From Bosea vaviloviae (GTDB lineage: Bacteria; Pseudomonadota; Alphaproteobacteria; Rhizobiales; Beijerinckiaceae), in the NCBI RefSeq assembly GCF_001741865.1, contig NZ_CP017147.1:3835001-3899000 (forward strand): a stretch of 64,000 nucleotides of DNA. Reading direction: 5' to 3'. The notes below the pieces were generated by a model that was given only the letters and a program-made list of their open reading frames with translations, was not told where the DNA came from and did not search any database. Made by a program: the position numbers and the translations under genes. The stretch's first letter is position 1; every line of letters starts with the position of its first letter. Of the stretch, positions 9,311 through 17,968 are shown piece by piece.

Positions 9311-9349
9311 GCTTCGGGCTTCGATTGAGGTTATTGGGCTTCGATTAAG
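9298..9349 (+). repeat. Three short direct repeats at the amidase 3' end
   Basis: The 14-mer GGGCTTCGATTAAG occurs at 9298-9311 and 9336-9349, with a one-base variant (GGGCTTCGATTGAG) at 9316-9329. The first copy contains the amidase TAA stop. No function is evident; replication slippage is a likely origin. Confidence 0.7.
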
Positions 9350-9411
9350 CAAAGCCGGTATATGCCGGCGCAAATCCACAAAGCTGCAAAATCATAATGA
9401 GGGGTACAGTA

Positions 9412-10992
9412 ATGAAGCGTCGTACATTCCTGAAAGGCGCGACCGCCCTGGCACTGGCCGGGCCGGCCATGACAGGGCGCGCCTTCGCGCAGGCCGGGAC
9501 AACTTTGAAGTTCGCGCCGCAGGCCAATCTGACCGCTCTCGATCCGATCTGGACGACGGCGACCGTGACCAATAATCACGGCTACTACGTTTACGACACG
9601 CTCTATAGCCACGACCTCGACACGAAGCCGCAGCCGCAAATGGCTGAGGGGCATGAGATTTCGGCCGACGGCAAGGTCTGGAAGATCAAGCTGCGCGAAG
9701 GCCTCGTCTTCCATGACGGCGCGCCGGTGAAACCGGCCGACTGCATCCAGAGCCTGAAGCGCTGGGCACAGCGCGACTCTTACGCCCAGCTCCTGGCCAA
9801 GGTGGTCGAGAGCATGACGGCGCTGGACGAGCGCAGCTTCGAGATCAAGCTGACGCGGCCTTTCCCGATGATGCTCGACCTGCTCGCCAAGGCGGACTCG
9901 CCCCTCTTCATCATGCCCGAGCGCCTGGCCGTGACCGATGCGAACAAGCAGGTCACCGAAATGGTCGGCTCCGGTCCTTATCGCTTCGTGCCGGGCGAAT
10001 TCGTCTCGGGCAGCAAGGTCGTCTACGAGAAGTTCGAGGCCTATAAGCCCCGTAGCGAGCCGCCGAGCCGCGGCGCCGGCGGCAAGATCGCGAATTTCAA
10101 GCGGATCGAATGGCAGATCCTGCCCGACCCTGCGACAGCGGCGAACGCGCTGATCAAGGGCGAGATCGACTGGTGGGAGCGCCCGCTCTCCGATCTCCAG
10201 CCGATGCTGGCGAAGGTCCCGGAGGTCATCCGCGAGGTGACGGACGAGGCCGGGCGCGGTGCGATCATGCGCATGAACCACCTTCAGCCGCCCTTCAACA
10301 ATCCCAAGGTGCGCGCTGCCGTGCGCATGGCGGTGAACCAGGAAGACTATATGCGCGCCGCCCAGGGCGACGACAGCTCGCTCTGGCAGACCTCGCGCAA
10401 TCTCTGGTGGCGCGGCACGCCCTATTACGACGGCGAGCATGAGGACCTGATGCCGCAGAGCCTCGACAAGGCCAAGGCGGCGCTGAAGGAGTCCGGCTAT
10501 AACGGCGAGAAGGTCGTCATCATCAACCCGACCGATTTCCCCGATATCGGGCCGCTCGGCGACGTCACCGCCGAACTGCTCAAGCAGCTCGGCATGAATG
10601 TCGAGTTCGTGGCAAGCGATTGGGGCACGGTGATCCAGCGCCGCAACAGCCGCGAGCCGGTCGAGAAGGGCGGCTGGAGCATCTTCCACACCACGGGCTC
10701 GACCATGGCCTGGGCCAGCCCGGCGCAATCCTTCCTGGTGCGCGGGCAGGGGGCGAAGGGCTGGTTCGGCTGGTATGACAGCGCCAAGGCCGAGGCGCTG
10801 GCGGAAGAGTGGCTCTACGCCCCCGACGAAGCCGCGCAGAAGAAGGCCGCCGCCCAGCTCGGCCGCCTCGCGCTCGAGGAGACCGCGACGGTCCCGCTCG
10901 GCAGGTTCATGATCCGGACGGCCTATCGCAAGAACCTGACCGGCATGCTGAAAGGCTCGGCGCCTTACCCCTGGGGCCTGAAGCGCGCCTGA
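9412..10992 (+). CDS. ABC transporter family-5 solute-binding protein, copy 1
   Basis: A 526-residue periplasmic binding protein of the peptide/nickel/opine family 5. It opens with a twin-arginine-like signal, MKRRTFLKGATALALAGP, ending near RAFAQ. ATG 9412 is chosen because GAGGGG is seven bases upstream. Conserved parts include WKIKLREGLVFHDGAPV, MVGSGPYRFVPGEF and FNNPKVRAAVRMAVNQ. The gene at 11519 is a close paralogue, very roughly four fifths identical by eye, left by the tandem duplication described at 11087-11380. No permease or ATPase gene is adjacent, so it is an orphan binding protein that must dock on a transporter elsewhere. The neighbouring amidase and ggt suggest a small peptide or amide ligand. 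Confidence 0.9.
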   Translation: MKRRTFLKGATALALAGPAMTGRAFAQAGTTLKFAPQANLTALDPIWTTATVTNNHGYYVYDTLYSHDLDTKPQPQMAEGHEISADGKVWKIKLREGLVFHDGAPVKPADCIQSLKRWAQRDSYAQLLAKVVESMTALDERSFEIKLTRPFPMMLDLLAKADSPLFIMPERLAVTDANKQVTEMVGSGPYRFVPGEFVSGSKVVYEKFEAYKPRSEPPSRGAGGKIANFKRIEWQILPDPATAANALIKGEIDWWERPLSDLQPMLAKVPEVIREVTDEAGRGAIMRMNHLQPPFNNPKVRAAVRMAVNQEDYMRAAQGDDSSLWQTSRNLWWRGTPYYDGEHEDLMPQSLDKAKAALKESGYNGEKVVIINPTDFPDIGPLGDVTAELLKQLGMNVEFVASDWGTVIQRRNSREPVEKGGWSIFHTTGSTMAWASPAQSFLVRGQGAKGWFGWYDSAKAEALAEEWLYAPDEAAQKKAAAQLGRLALEETATVPLGRFMIRTAYRKNLTGMLKGSAPYPWGLKRA

Positions 10993-11060
10993 TCTGTGCG
11001 GAAGAGCTAGCGTCGTCCCGGGCGGTCGCTAGCTAGCCGTCCGAGACGATCGAGATTTTG

Positions 11061-11085
11061 GGCTCGGGGCTCCAAGCCCCGAGCC
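11061..11085 (+). terminator. Strong hairpin downstream of binding protein copy 1
   Basis: Perfect 11-bp arms GGCTCGGGGCT (11061-11071) and AGCCCCGAGCC (11075-11085) with a 3-nt loop, 68 bases after the stop of the gene ending at 10992. A clear U tract is missing. The equivalent position after copy 2 (13171-13186) has a weaker 6-bp stem, so the element is part of the duplicated unit. Confidence 0.5.
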
Positions 11086-11086
11086 T

Positions 11087-11171
11087 TCACTGTTTGGACG
11101 CCATCGCCGCCGGCCAGGGCGAGATCCCGTCGCTGCAGCCCTCCGCTCCGTCCTTGTCGACGCGGATGATG
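11087..11171 (-). pseudogene. Remnant: last ~25 codons of a gamma-glutamyltransferase gene
   Basis: On the minus strand this reads RVDKDGAEGCSDGISPWP then AAMASKQ and stop, matching the C terminus of the intact ggt at 13196 (RVDKDGAEGCSDVISPWS...). Homology breaks at 11171, where sequence switches to the amidase remnant on the other strand. It is the left half of a duplication junction, not an expressed gene. Confidence 0.85.
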
Positions 11172-11380
11172 TCGCGGCTGGTCGGGTGCGACCGCAACGT
11201 CCCGCCTTTTGGCCTGGAGATCGTCGGCCCGCGCGGCGGCGCGCCAAAATGCTTGCTGTCGTTGCGGCACTCGAGTCACTCTCGGCCGGCGATCCATGGG
11301 CCGTGCTCCTCACACCTGACATCGCCAGATTGAAGGCGGCGCCGAAGCTCAAGGACAGCCCGAACGTCCTCGGCTTCGAC
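11172..11380 (+). pseudogene. Remnant: 3' end of the amidase gene, frameshifted
   Basis: From 11172 the plus strand matches the amidase from 9098 onward. One frame gives PPFGLEIVGPRGGAP; after a frameshift another gives MLAVVAALESLSAGDPW and IARLKAAPKLKDSPNVLGFD, aligning with the real C terminus AKLTAAPKLSDSPGFLGFD. The original stop is gone and the frame runs into an inverted repeat at 11380-11430. It has no start or catalytic region and is a duplication fossil. Confidence 0.88.
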
Positions 11381-11430
11381 TGGAGCGATTTCGAGCGAAG
11401 TGGACACCGGTTCGCTCGAAATCGCTCCAG
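11380..11430. repeat. Perfect 20-bp inverted repeat in front of binding protein copy 2
   Basis: Arms at 11380-11399 and 11411-11430 are perfect reverse complements (20 of 20), separated by an 11-nt loop; the arm core is CGATTTCGAGCGAA. It sits at the end of the amidase remnant where copy 1 has only short direct repeats, so it was gained after the duplication. A further imperfect palindrome follows at about 11437-11470. The remaining leader to 11518 ends in a GGGGAGAG ribosome site. Confidence 0.85.
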
Positions 11431-11518
11431 GTTCTGGATTCCGAACTCAGGCCTACGGCCAGCTCCGGAATGACGTAGTGTTTTCATCGAAGGCCAACCA
11501 TAAAAGGGGAGAGACCAT

Positions 11519-13105
11519 ATGAAGCGCCGTCAGTTCCTGCAGGGCACGGCAGCCGCCGCCCTGTTCACTCCAACGCTGGCCCGCGAGGCCCTGGCTCAAT
11601 CGTCGAGCCCGACCGTGCTCAAGATGGCGCCGCAGGCGAACCTCACCTCGCTCGATCCGATCTGGACGACCGCAACCGTCACCAATAATCACGCCTACTA
11701 CGTCTACGACACGCTTTATGGCGGCGATCTCGACCTGAAGCCGCAGCCGCAAATGGCCGAGGGGCACGAGATCTCGGCCGACGGCAAGGTCTGGAAGATC
11801 AAGCTGCGCGAGGGCCTTGCCTTCCATGACGGCCAGCCGGTCCGGCCCGCAGACTGCATCGAGAGCCTGAAGCGCTGGGGCCAGCGCGATCCTTACGGCC
11901 AGTTGCTGCTCAAGGCGGTCGAGGCCTGGGGCGCGCCGGATGAGCGCACCCTGGAGATCAAGCTGACCCGGCCCTTCCCGATGATGCTCGATTGCCTGGC
12001 CAAGGCCGACAATGCACCCTTCATCATGCCGGAACGCCTGGCCAAGACCGACGCGACCAAGCAGGTCACCGAGATGGTCGGGTCGGGCCCCTACAAGTTC
12101 GTCGCCAGCGAGTATGTCTCCGGCAGCCGCGTCGTCTATGAGAAGAACGAGGCCTACAAGCCGCGAACTGAGCCGCCAAGCCGCAATGCCGGTGGCAAGA
12201 TCGCGCATTTCAAGCGGATCGAATGGCCGATCCTGCCCGATCCGGCGACCGCTGCCTCAGCGCTGACCAAGGGCGAGATCGACTGGTGGGAGCGTCCGCT
12301 CGCCGATCTTCAGCCCCTGCTCGCGAAAAGCCCCGACATCACCCGTGAGGTCATCGACAAGAACGGCCGCGGCTCGATCATGCGGCTGAACCATCTCCAG
12401 CCGCCCTTCAACAATCCCAAGGTGCGCGCCGCCGTGCGCATGGCGGTGAACCAGGAAGACTATATGCGCGCCAGCCAGGGCGACGACACCACTGTCTGGC
12501 AGGTCTGCCGGAACCTGTGGTGGCGCGGCACGCCCTATTACACCGGCGAGCTTGAGGACCTGATGCCGCAGAGCCTGGAAAAGGCCAAGGCGGCGCTGAA
12601 GGAGTCCGGCTATAACGGCGAGAAGGTTGTCATCATCAACCCGACCGACTTCCCCGATATCGGCCCGCTCGGCGACGTCACCTACGAGTTGCTCAAGTCG
12701 CTCGGCATGAATGTCGAGTTCGCGGCGAGCGACTGGGGCACCGTGATCCAGCGCCGCAATAGCCGCGAGCCGGTCGAGAAGGGCGGCTGGAGCATCTTCC
12801 ACACCACCGGAGCGGCGGTCGGCTGGGGGAATCCGGCCCTGTCAAATCTCGTTCGCGGTCCTGGCGAGAAGGGCTGGTTCGGCTGGTGGACCAATGCCAA
12901 GGCCGAGGAACTGGCCGAGGAATGGCTCTACGCGCCGGACCAAGCCAAGCAGAAGCAGATCGCGGTCACGCTCGGCCGGCTGGCGCTGGAGGAATGCGCC
13001 ACCATCCCGCTCGGCCAGTTCGTCATCAAGACAGCCTATCGCAAGAACCTGACCGGCATGCTTCCGGGCTCGGCGCCATACCCCTGGGGGCTGAAGCGCG
13101 TCTGA
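11519..13105 (+). CDS. ABC transporter family-5 solute-binding protein, copy 2
   Basis: A 528-residue paralogue of the protein at 9412, with the same layout: Tat-like signal MKRRQFLQGTAAAALF ending near REALAQ, then WKIKLREGLAFHDGQPV, MVGSGPYKFVASEY and FNNPKVRAAVRMAVNQ. GGGGAGAG precedes ATG 11519. Identity to copy 1 is high across the whole mature protein, and the shared intergenic flanks show it arose by tandem duplication. Differences concentrate in the signal peptide and scattered surface positions, so ligand range may have diverged. It is an orphan without adjacent permease genes; its 3' end faces ggt tail to tail. Confidence 0.9.
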   Translation: MKRRQFLQGTAAAALFTPTLAREALAQSSSPTVLKMAPQANLTSLDPIWTTATVTNNHAYYVYDTLYGGDLDLKPQPQMAEGHEISADGKVWKIKLREGLAFHDGQPVRPADCIESLKRWGQRDPYGQLLLKAVEAWGAPDERTLEIKLTRPFPMMLDCLAKADNAPFIMPERLAKTDATKQVTEMVGSGPYKFVASEYVSGSRVVYEKNEAYKPRTEPPSRNAGGKIAHFKRIEWPILPDPATAASALTKGEIDWWERPLADLQPLLAKSPDITREVIDKNGRGSIMRLNHLQPPFNNPKVRAAVRMAVNQEDYMRASQGDDTTVWQVCRNLWWRGTPYYTGELEDLMPQSLEKAKAALKESGYNGEKVVIINPTDFPDIGPLGDVTYELLKSLGMNVEFAASDWGTVIQRRNSREPVEKGGWSIFHTTGAAVGWGNPALSNLVRGPGEKGWFGWWTNAKAEELAEEWLYAPDQAKQKQIAVTLGRLALEECATIPLGQFVIKTAYRKNLTGMLPGSAPYPWGLKRV

Positions 13106-13125
13106 TCGGCGCGGAGGCGCCTGCA

Positions 13126-13158
13126 CCATCCCGGGCAACTTGCTGTCGTCCGGGATGG
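13126..13158. repeat. Inverted repeat between binding protein copy 2 and ggt
   Basis: Arms CCATCCCGG (13126-13134) and CCGGGATGG (13150-13158), 9 of 9 complementary, in the convergent intergenic space. It resembles the 'gtcatcccgga' palindromes elsewhere in the window and could act as a bidirectional terminator; no U tract is visible. Confidence 0.45.
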
Positions 13159-13195
13159 TCAGAGTCTTGGGTCTCGGGGCTCCGAGATCCTGTCC

Positions 13196-14803
13196 TCAGT
13201 GTTTCGCCGCCACGGCCGCCGACCAGGGCGAGATCACGTCGCTGCAGCCTTCCGCGCCGTCCTTGTCGACGCGGATGATGTTGGGGCAGGCGAAGTTGAT
13301 CGGCAGCACGCCATGCTCCACCACTGCGAGCGGACCGGCGGCCTCCAGCGCCGCCAGCGTCTCGTCGGGCAGGCGGTAATCGGCGCTGGTTGAGTCGGGG
13401 CCGGAGACGTCGATGCGCGGGGTATGGGCGGCATCAGTGATCTCCATGCCGCAATCCAGCGTCCAGGCCAGCATCTGGTAGACGCTGGCGAGAATCCGCC
13501 GACCGCCCGAGGAGCCCGCCGCCAGGCGCGGCCAGCTGCCATCCTTCGGCGTCACGATGACCGGGCACATGTTGCAGAGCGGCCTGGCCCCAGGCGCGAT
13601 CGCATTGGCGCTGCCGGGGCGCGGGTCGAACCACATCATGCCGTTGTTCATCAGCACGCCGGTGCCGGGCAGCACGACGCGGCTGCCCATCGAGGAGAGC
13701 AGCGTCGTCGTCACCGAAACGAGATTGCCCTCGCCGTCGACGACGGTGAGATGCGTCGTGCAGGTGTCGCCGGGTTCGGTCGCGGCCTTCGCCGCCCCCA
13801 GCCCTTCGAGCCGGCTCGCATAGGCCTGGCGCATCACTCGTGACAACGTCGCGAACCAGTTGGCATCGGGGCCCTCGGAAGAGGGCGCGCTGTCCGCCAT
13901 GCCCTCGACCACGGCTGCGAGCGTCGGCGCGGCGGTCAGCCCGCCGGCGGTGTGCAGGAGATGCGTGCCGCGCCAGGCGATCACCGGGGCCTCGCGCAGG
14001 ACCGCCTTGCAATTGGCGAGGTCCTCCGCATCGACCACGCCGCCCAGCGCCTTGATATCGGCGGCGAGCCGGGTCGCCAGTTCGCCATGGTAGAAATCAT
14101 CCAACCCCGCCTCGGCCAGGCGCTCCAGCGTCGATGCGAGATTGCCGAGCCGGAAGAAGCCCGGCATGCCCTGATAGGGCGGCACCGGCGGCAGGCCGCC
14201 GGGCAGATAGATGCGCGCGCTCTCCTCATAGAGCCGCAGCACCGAGGCCGAGGAGGAGACCTTGAGCGTGGTGTACCAGTCCTGCGCGAGGCCGCGCTTG
14301 GCCAGCGCGATCGCCGGCGCCAGCAGATCCGCGACCGGCAGGGCAGTACCGAAAGCCTCCTTCAGCTTGGCGTAGCCCGCGACCGAGGAGGGGATGCAGA
14401 AGGAGAGCGGCCCGTGAATGTTCACGTCGCCCACCACCTCCGGCCAGGTGAAGAGGTCCTTCTTCATCGCGCCGGTCAGGGGGTAGTCGGCCGGGTCGGC
14501 GCGGCGCGGTGCGACGGGGCCGAAATCGACGACCTGCGCCCGCGTCTCGTTGGCCTTCAGTACCAGCGCGAAGCCGATGCCGCCGAGCCCGCTGTTCCAG
14601 GGCTCCACCGCTGCGAGTGCAAAGCAGGCCGCTACCGCCGCATCGGCCGCATTGCCGCCAGCCTCCAGGATCGCGACGCCGGCCTTGGCCGCCTCGCGGT
14701 TCTGCGACACGACGATGCCGTGGCCGCCTTTCGCCGTCGGCTTGGTCAGGGTCCAGTTCTGGGTGCGGTAAGGCTGCGTGCGGGTCGATACAGGCGTGGA
14801 CAT
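13196..14803 (-). CDS. ggt: Gamma-glutamyltransferase family protein
   Basis: A 535-residue Ntn-hydrolase of the GGT family. ATG 14803 begins MSTPVSTRTQPYRTQNW; the longer open frame to 15226 is not supported. The autoprocessing site is visible as GDTCTTHLTVVDGEGNLVSV, with Thr349 expected to become the nucleophile and N terminus of the small subunit. Other family segments are GHGIVVSQN, GGNAADAAVAACFAL and AAGSSGGRRI. Members hydrolyse or transfer gamma-glutamyl groups of glutathione or related amides. There is no signal peptide, so it is probably cytoplasmic. It is divergent from a MocR-type regulator 138 bases away. A tail fragment of this gene lies at 11087-11171. Confidence 0.88.
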   Translation of the reverse strand: MSTPVSTRTQPYRTQNWTLTKPTAKGGHGIVVSQNREAAKAGVAILEAGGNAADAAVAACFALAAVEPWNSGLGGIGFALVLKANETRAQVVDFGPVAPRRADPADYPLTGAMKKDLFTWPEVVGDVNIHGPLSFCIPSSVAGYAKLKEAFGTALPVADLLAPAIALAKRGLAQDWYTTLKVSSSASVLRLYEESARIYLPGGLPPVPPYQGMPGFFRLGNLASTLERLAEAGLDDFYHGELATRLAADIKALGGVVDAEDLANCKAVLREAPVIAWRGTHLLHTAGGLTAAPTLAAVVEGMADSAPSSEGPDANWFATLSRVMRQAYASRLEGLGAAKAATEPGDTCTTHLTVVDGEGNLVSVTTTLLSSMGSRVVLPGTGVLMNNGMMWFDPRPGSANAIAPGARPLCNMCPVIVTPKDGSWPRLAAGSSGGRRILASVYQMLAWTLDCGMEITDAAHTPRIDVSGPDSTSADYRLPDETLAALEAAGPLAVVEHGVLPINFACPNIIRVDKDGAEGCSDVISPWSAAVAAKH

Positions 14804-14941
14804 CGGCGTCTCTCTGGTTTGGCGTGCCGGCATAGTGGCACGCCGGCAAAGCCAGCGTCGAATGCGTCCTGCGCAGATGGGCGGCATGTTTCGTGCTTGG
14901 CGGCAGGGTCTTAGCGACGGGACCGATTTAGCCAGTGAGCC

Positions 14942-16444
14942 ATGCTGCAATTTGTCCTGACGAGCCCGCTTGATCCGCAGAAGGGGCTGCAGAGCCAGAT
15001 CCAGGAGCGGCTCGTCGCTGCGATCCTGGCGGGCGGCCTGCCGTTGCACGAGCCCTTGCCGGCCTCCCGTATTCTCGCCCGGACACTCGACGTCTCGCGC
15101 AACACGATCACACTGGTCTATGAGCGGCTGGCCGAGGACGGTTACCTCAAGGCGGTCAATCGGCGCGGCTATTTCGTCAACGACCGTTATCTGCGCGAGC
15201 AGCTCAATGTGCCCGTCGACGAGCATGCGGGCAGGGCGCTGCTCCGCTCTGACGAGCCGGTGGATTTCGCCCGCCGCCTACGCCGCCCGCTCGTCGAACA
15301 GGCCAATATCGTCAAGCCGGCGAACTGGCGCGAATTTCCCTACCCTTTCGTCTACGGCCAGCTCAGCCCGGACAAGATCTCGCTCAGCCGCTGGCGTGAC
15401 TGTGTCAGGCTCGCAGGCACAGTCCGCCACAGCCATGACTGGATGGGCGACCTGATCGACAATGACGATCCGATCCTGATCGAGCAGATCACGCGCCGCA
15501 TGCTGCCGCAGCGCGGCTTCAGGGCCGATCCCGGCAGCATCCTCGTCACGGTCGGGGCGCAGAACGCGCTGTTCCTCATCGCCATGCTGCTCTGCGGGCC
15601 GGGAACGCGCGTCGCGATCGAGGAGCCGGGCTATGTCGATGCCCGCAACATGTTCCTGGCGCTGGGCGCAACGCTCGAGCCGCATCCGGTCGATGCCAAC
15701 GGCATGCGCATCAGCGAGGCGCTGGCCGGCGCCGATCTCGTCTATGTCACGCCTGGCCATCAGTCGCCGACCAATGTGACGATGAGCGTGGAGCGCCGTC
15801 TGTCGCTGGTCGCGGCGGCCGAGCGGCACGACTTCCTGATCGTCGAGGATGATTACGAGCACGAGCTCAACTTCGTCGGCGCGCAACGCGCCTCGCTGAA
15901 GAGCTTCGATCGGTCAGGCCGGGTGCTGCATGTCGGCAGCCTGTCGAAGCCGCTTTTCCCCGGCCTGCGGCTCGGCTTCATCGTCGCCGCGCCGGCTTTG
16001 ATCCGCGAATTGCGGGCGCTGCGGCGCTTGATGTATCGCCACCCCTCGGCGCTCGACCAGCGCGCCATGGCGCTGTTCCTGGCCGAGGGCCATTACGACG
16101 CGCATATCCGCCGCCAGCGCAAGGAGCTCGCCGCCAGATGGGGGCTGATGCTGCGCGAGATCGACCGGCAATTGCCCGGCTGCGACGTCACCATGACGAC
16201 AGGCGGCTCGGGCCTCTGGCTGACGCTGCCGCGCGGCGTCAGGGCGCAGGATCTCCAGCAGCGCGCTGCGCAGCTTGGCGTGCTGATCGAGGCCGGCGAC
16301 GTGCATTATCTGAGCGAGAACCGGCCGGGAAACCGCATCCGCATGGGTTATGGCGCAATCGCGCAGGACAGGATCGCGCCGGGGATTGCGCTGCTGGCAA
16401 AAGCGCTGGGCAGGTTGGTGGATGATGTCGGGAAGCAAGCCTGA
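14942..16444 (+). CDS. MocR-type regulator (GntR winged helix fused to fold-I aminotransferase)
   Basis: A 500-residue two-domain protein. Residues about 15-75 form a GntR winged helix (PLPASRILARTLDVSRNTI, then VYERLAEDGYL and RRGYFV); residues about 130-490 are an aminotransferase-like fold with the PLP lysine K336 in VGSLSKPLFPGLRLGF and the acidic VEDDYEHEL. MocR/PdxR proteins are PLP-dependent regulators, often of a divergently transcribed gene. Here that neighbour is ggt, so control of ggt by an amino acid-PLP adduct is a reasonable inference. It ends 15 bases from the convergent transaminase gene. Confidence 0.9.
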   Translation: MLQFVLTSPLDPQKGLQSQIQERLVAAILAGGLPLHEPLPASRILARTLDVSRNTITLVYERLAEDGYLKAVNRRGYFVNDRYLREQLNVPVDEHAGRALLRSDEPVDFARRLRRPLVEQANIVKPANWREFPYPFVYGQLSPDKISLSRWRDCVRLAGTVRHSHDWMGDLIDNDDPILIEQITRRMLPQRGFRADPGSILVTVGAQNALFLIAMLLCGPGTRVAIEEPGYVDARNMFLALGATLEPHPVDANGMRISEALAGADLVYVTPGHQSPTNVTMSVERRLSLVAAAERHDFLIVEDDYEHELNFVGAQRASLKSFDRSGRVLHVGSLSKPLFPGLRLGFIVAAPALIRELRALRRLMYRHPSALDQRAMALFLAEGHYDAHIRRQRKELAARWGLMLREIDRQLPGCDVTMTTGGSGLWLTLPRGVRAQDLQQRAAQLGVLIEAGDVHYLSENRPGNRIRMGYGAIAQDRIAPGIALLAKALGRLVDDVGKQA

Positions 16445-16459
16445 GCTTGCCGCTGCCCC

Positions 16460-17785
16460 TCAAGCCGCCATCAGTTCGCCGCGCCCCAGCACCTTGCGCA
16501 GGATGTCGGTCATCGCGCCGATCTCGTCCTCGGTCGTGACCAGCGCCGGCGCGAAGATCAGCGCGTCGCCGGTCGCCTTGACATGCAGCCCCTCCTTGAA
16601 GAGCAGGCGCTGCACGAGCGAGCCCTTTTCGCCGGGCGTCTTGCCGGGCGTGAGCTGGATGCCCGAGATCATGCCGTAGCCGCGCAGGTCGTGGACCTGG
16701 GCCAGGTTACGCAAGCTGAAGACGGCGTCGAGGAAGGCATCGGACATCGCCTGGCCACGCGCGAACAGGCCGTCATCGCGGTAGATGTTCAGCGAGGCGA
16801 GCGCGGCCGCGCAGGCCACGGGATGGGCGGAATAGGTGTAGCCATGCATCAGTTCGGGCCGGTCGGCCTTGATCGAATCGATCACGGCCTGCTGGATCTC
16901 GGTCTTGACCGCGACCGCGCTCATCGGGATCGCGCCATTGGTCAGCGCCTTGGCCATGGTCAGCACGTCGGGCGTCACGCCGAACTCCTGCGAGGCGAAG
17001 GCGGCGCCGGTCCGGCCGAAGCCGGTGATGACCTCGTCGAAGACCAGCAGGATGCCATGCTTGTCGGCGATAGCGCGCAGGCGCTGGAGATAGCCTTTGG
17101 GCGGTACGATGGTGCCGATCGAGCCGGCGATCGGCTCGACGAAGACGGCCGCGATCGTCTCGCCGCCATAGGTCTTGCAGAGCTCTTCGAGATCGTCGGC
17201 GAGCCAGGCGCCGTCATCGGGCTGGCCGCGGGTAAAACGCTGCTCGTCGCTCCAGGTGTGGCGCATATGGACGACATCGCAGGTCACGCTGGAGAATTCG
17301 CGGCGGTTGCCGACCATGCCGGCAAGCGAGGTGCCGCCGAGATTGACGCCGTGATAGCCCCAGGCGCGCGAGACGAAGCGCGTGCGCTGGGCCTCGCCCT
17401 TGGCACGGTGATAGGCAAGGCAGATCTTCATCGCGGTGTCGACGGCTTCCGAGCCCGAGGAGCCGAAGAAGACCCGGTCGAGGCCCTTCGGCAGGATACC
17501 GGAGAGCCGCTCCGCCAACTCGAAGGAGATCGGCGCGGCGCGCTGGAAATGCGGGGAATAGTCGAGCTCCAGCAATTGCGCGTGCACCGCCTCGGCGATT
17601 TCGCGCCGGCCATGGCCGGCGGCACAGCAGAACAGCCCCGACGCGCCGTCGAGGATCTCGCGGCCCTCCGGCGTCCAGTAGCGCACGCCCGAGGCCTTGG
17701 CGAAGAGCTGCGGCTCGGCATGGAACAGCTTGTTGTTGGTGAAAGGGAGCCAGTGATGGTCCATGTTGAGGGGCTGCTGGTCCAT
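16460..17785 (-). CDS. Omega-amino acid (beta-alanine):pyruvate transaminase, class III
   Basis: A 441-residue class III aminotransferase. The N-terminal pattern HWLPFTNNKLFHAEPQL and GASGLFCCAAGHGRREI resembles beta-alanine:pyruvate transaminases. FFGSSGSEAVDTAMKICLAY binds cofactor phosphate, LLVFDEVITGFGRTG holds the pyridine-binding Asp, and TMAKALTNGAIPM the PLP lysine. AGGAG lies seven bases before ATG 17785. It is divergent from the SDR gene at 17969 and may act with it, an aldehyde acid product being reduced by the SDR. Class III-like lyases of 1-hydroxy-2-aminoethylphosphonate also occur in phosphonate clusters; the motif pattern makes that less likely but not excluded. Confidence 0.82.
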   Translation of the reverse strand: MDQQPLNMDHHWLPFTNNKLFHAEPQLFAKASGVRYWTPEGREILDGASGLFCCAAGHGRREIAEAVHAQLLELDYSPHFQRAAPISFELAERLSGILPKGLDRVFFGSSGSEAVDTAMKICLAYHRAKGEAQRTRFVSRAWGYHGVNLGGTSLAGMVGNRREFSSVTCDVVHMRHTWSDEQRFTRGQPDDGAWLADDLEELCKTYGGETIAAVFVEPIAGSIGTIVPPKGYLQRLRAIADKHGILLVFDEVITGFGRTGAAFASQEFGVTPDVLTMAKALTNGAIPMSAVAVKTEIQQAVIDSIKADRPELMHGYTYSAHPVACAAALASLNIYRDDGLFARGQAMSDAFLDAVFSLRNLAQVHDLRGYGMISGIQLTPGKTPGEKGSLVQRLLFKEGLHVKATGDALIFAPALVTTEDEIGAMTDILRKVLGRGELMAA

Positions 17786-17968
17786 GGCCGTCTCCTGAAT
17801 GCCTTCGCCTCTGGGTCGTGCTGCTTTAGTCGCGCGGGCCGGGCTGATCGTAGAGCCACGCGTGACATTCGTTAGGTCCAGCGCCGAAGGCGCGAGGTCA
17901 TCGCCTTGTCACGGGGGGCGTTCCTCCTGCAAAGCTGCGTGAGTTCTGAAAGGCGCACGAGGACGGCG

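Noticed and set aside
11058..11473. Small open frames between the two binding-protein genes considered as new genes
   Set aside because: They are pieces of the ggt and amidase tails in mixed frames; no start, ribosome site or complete domain.
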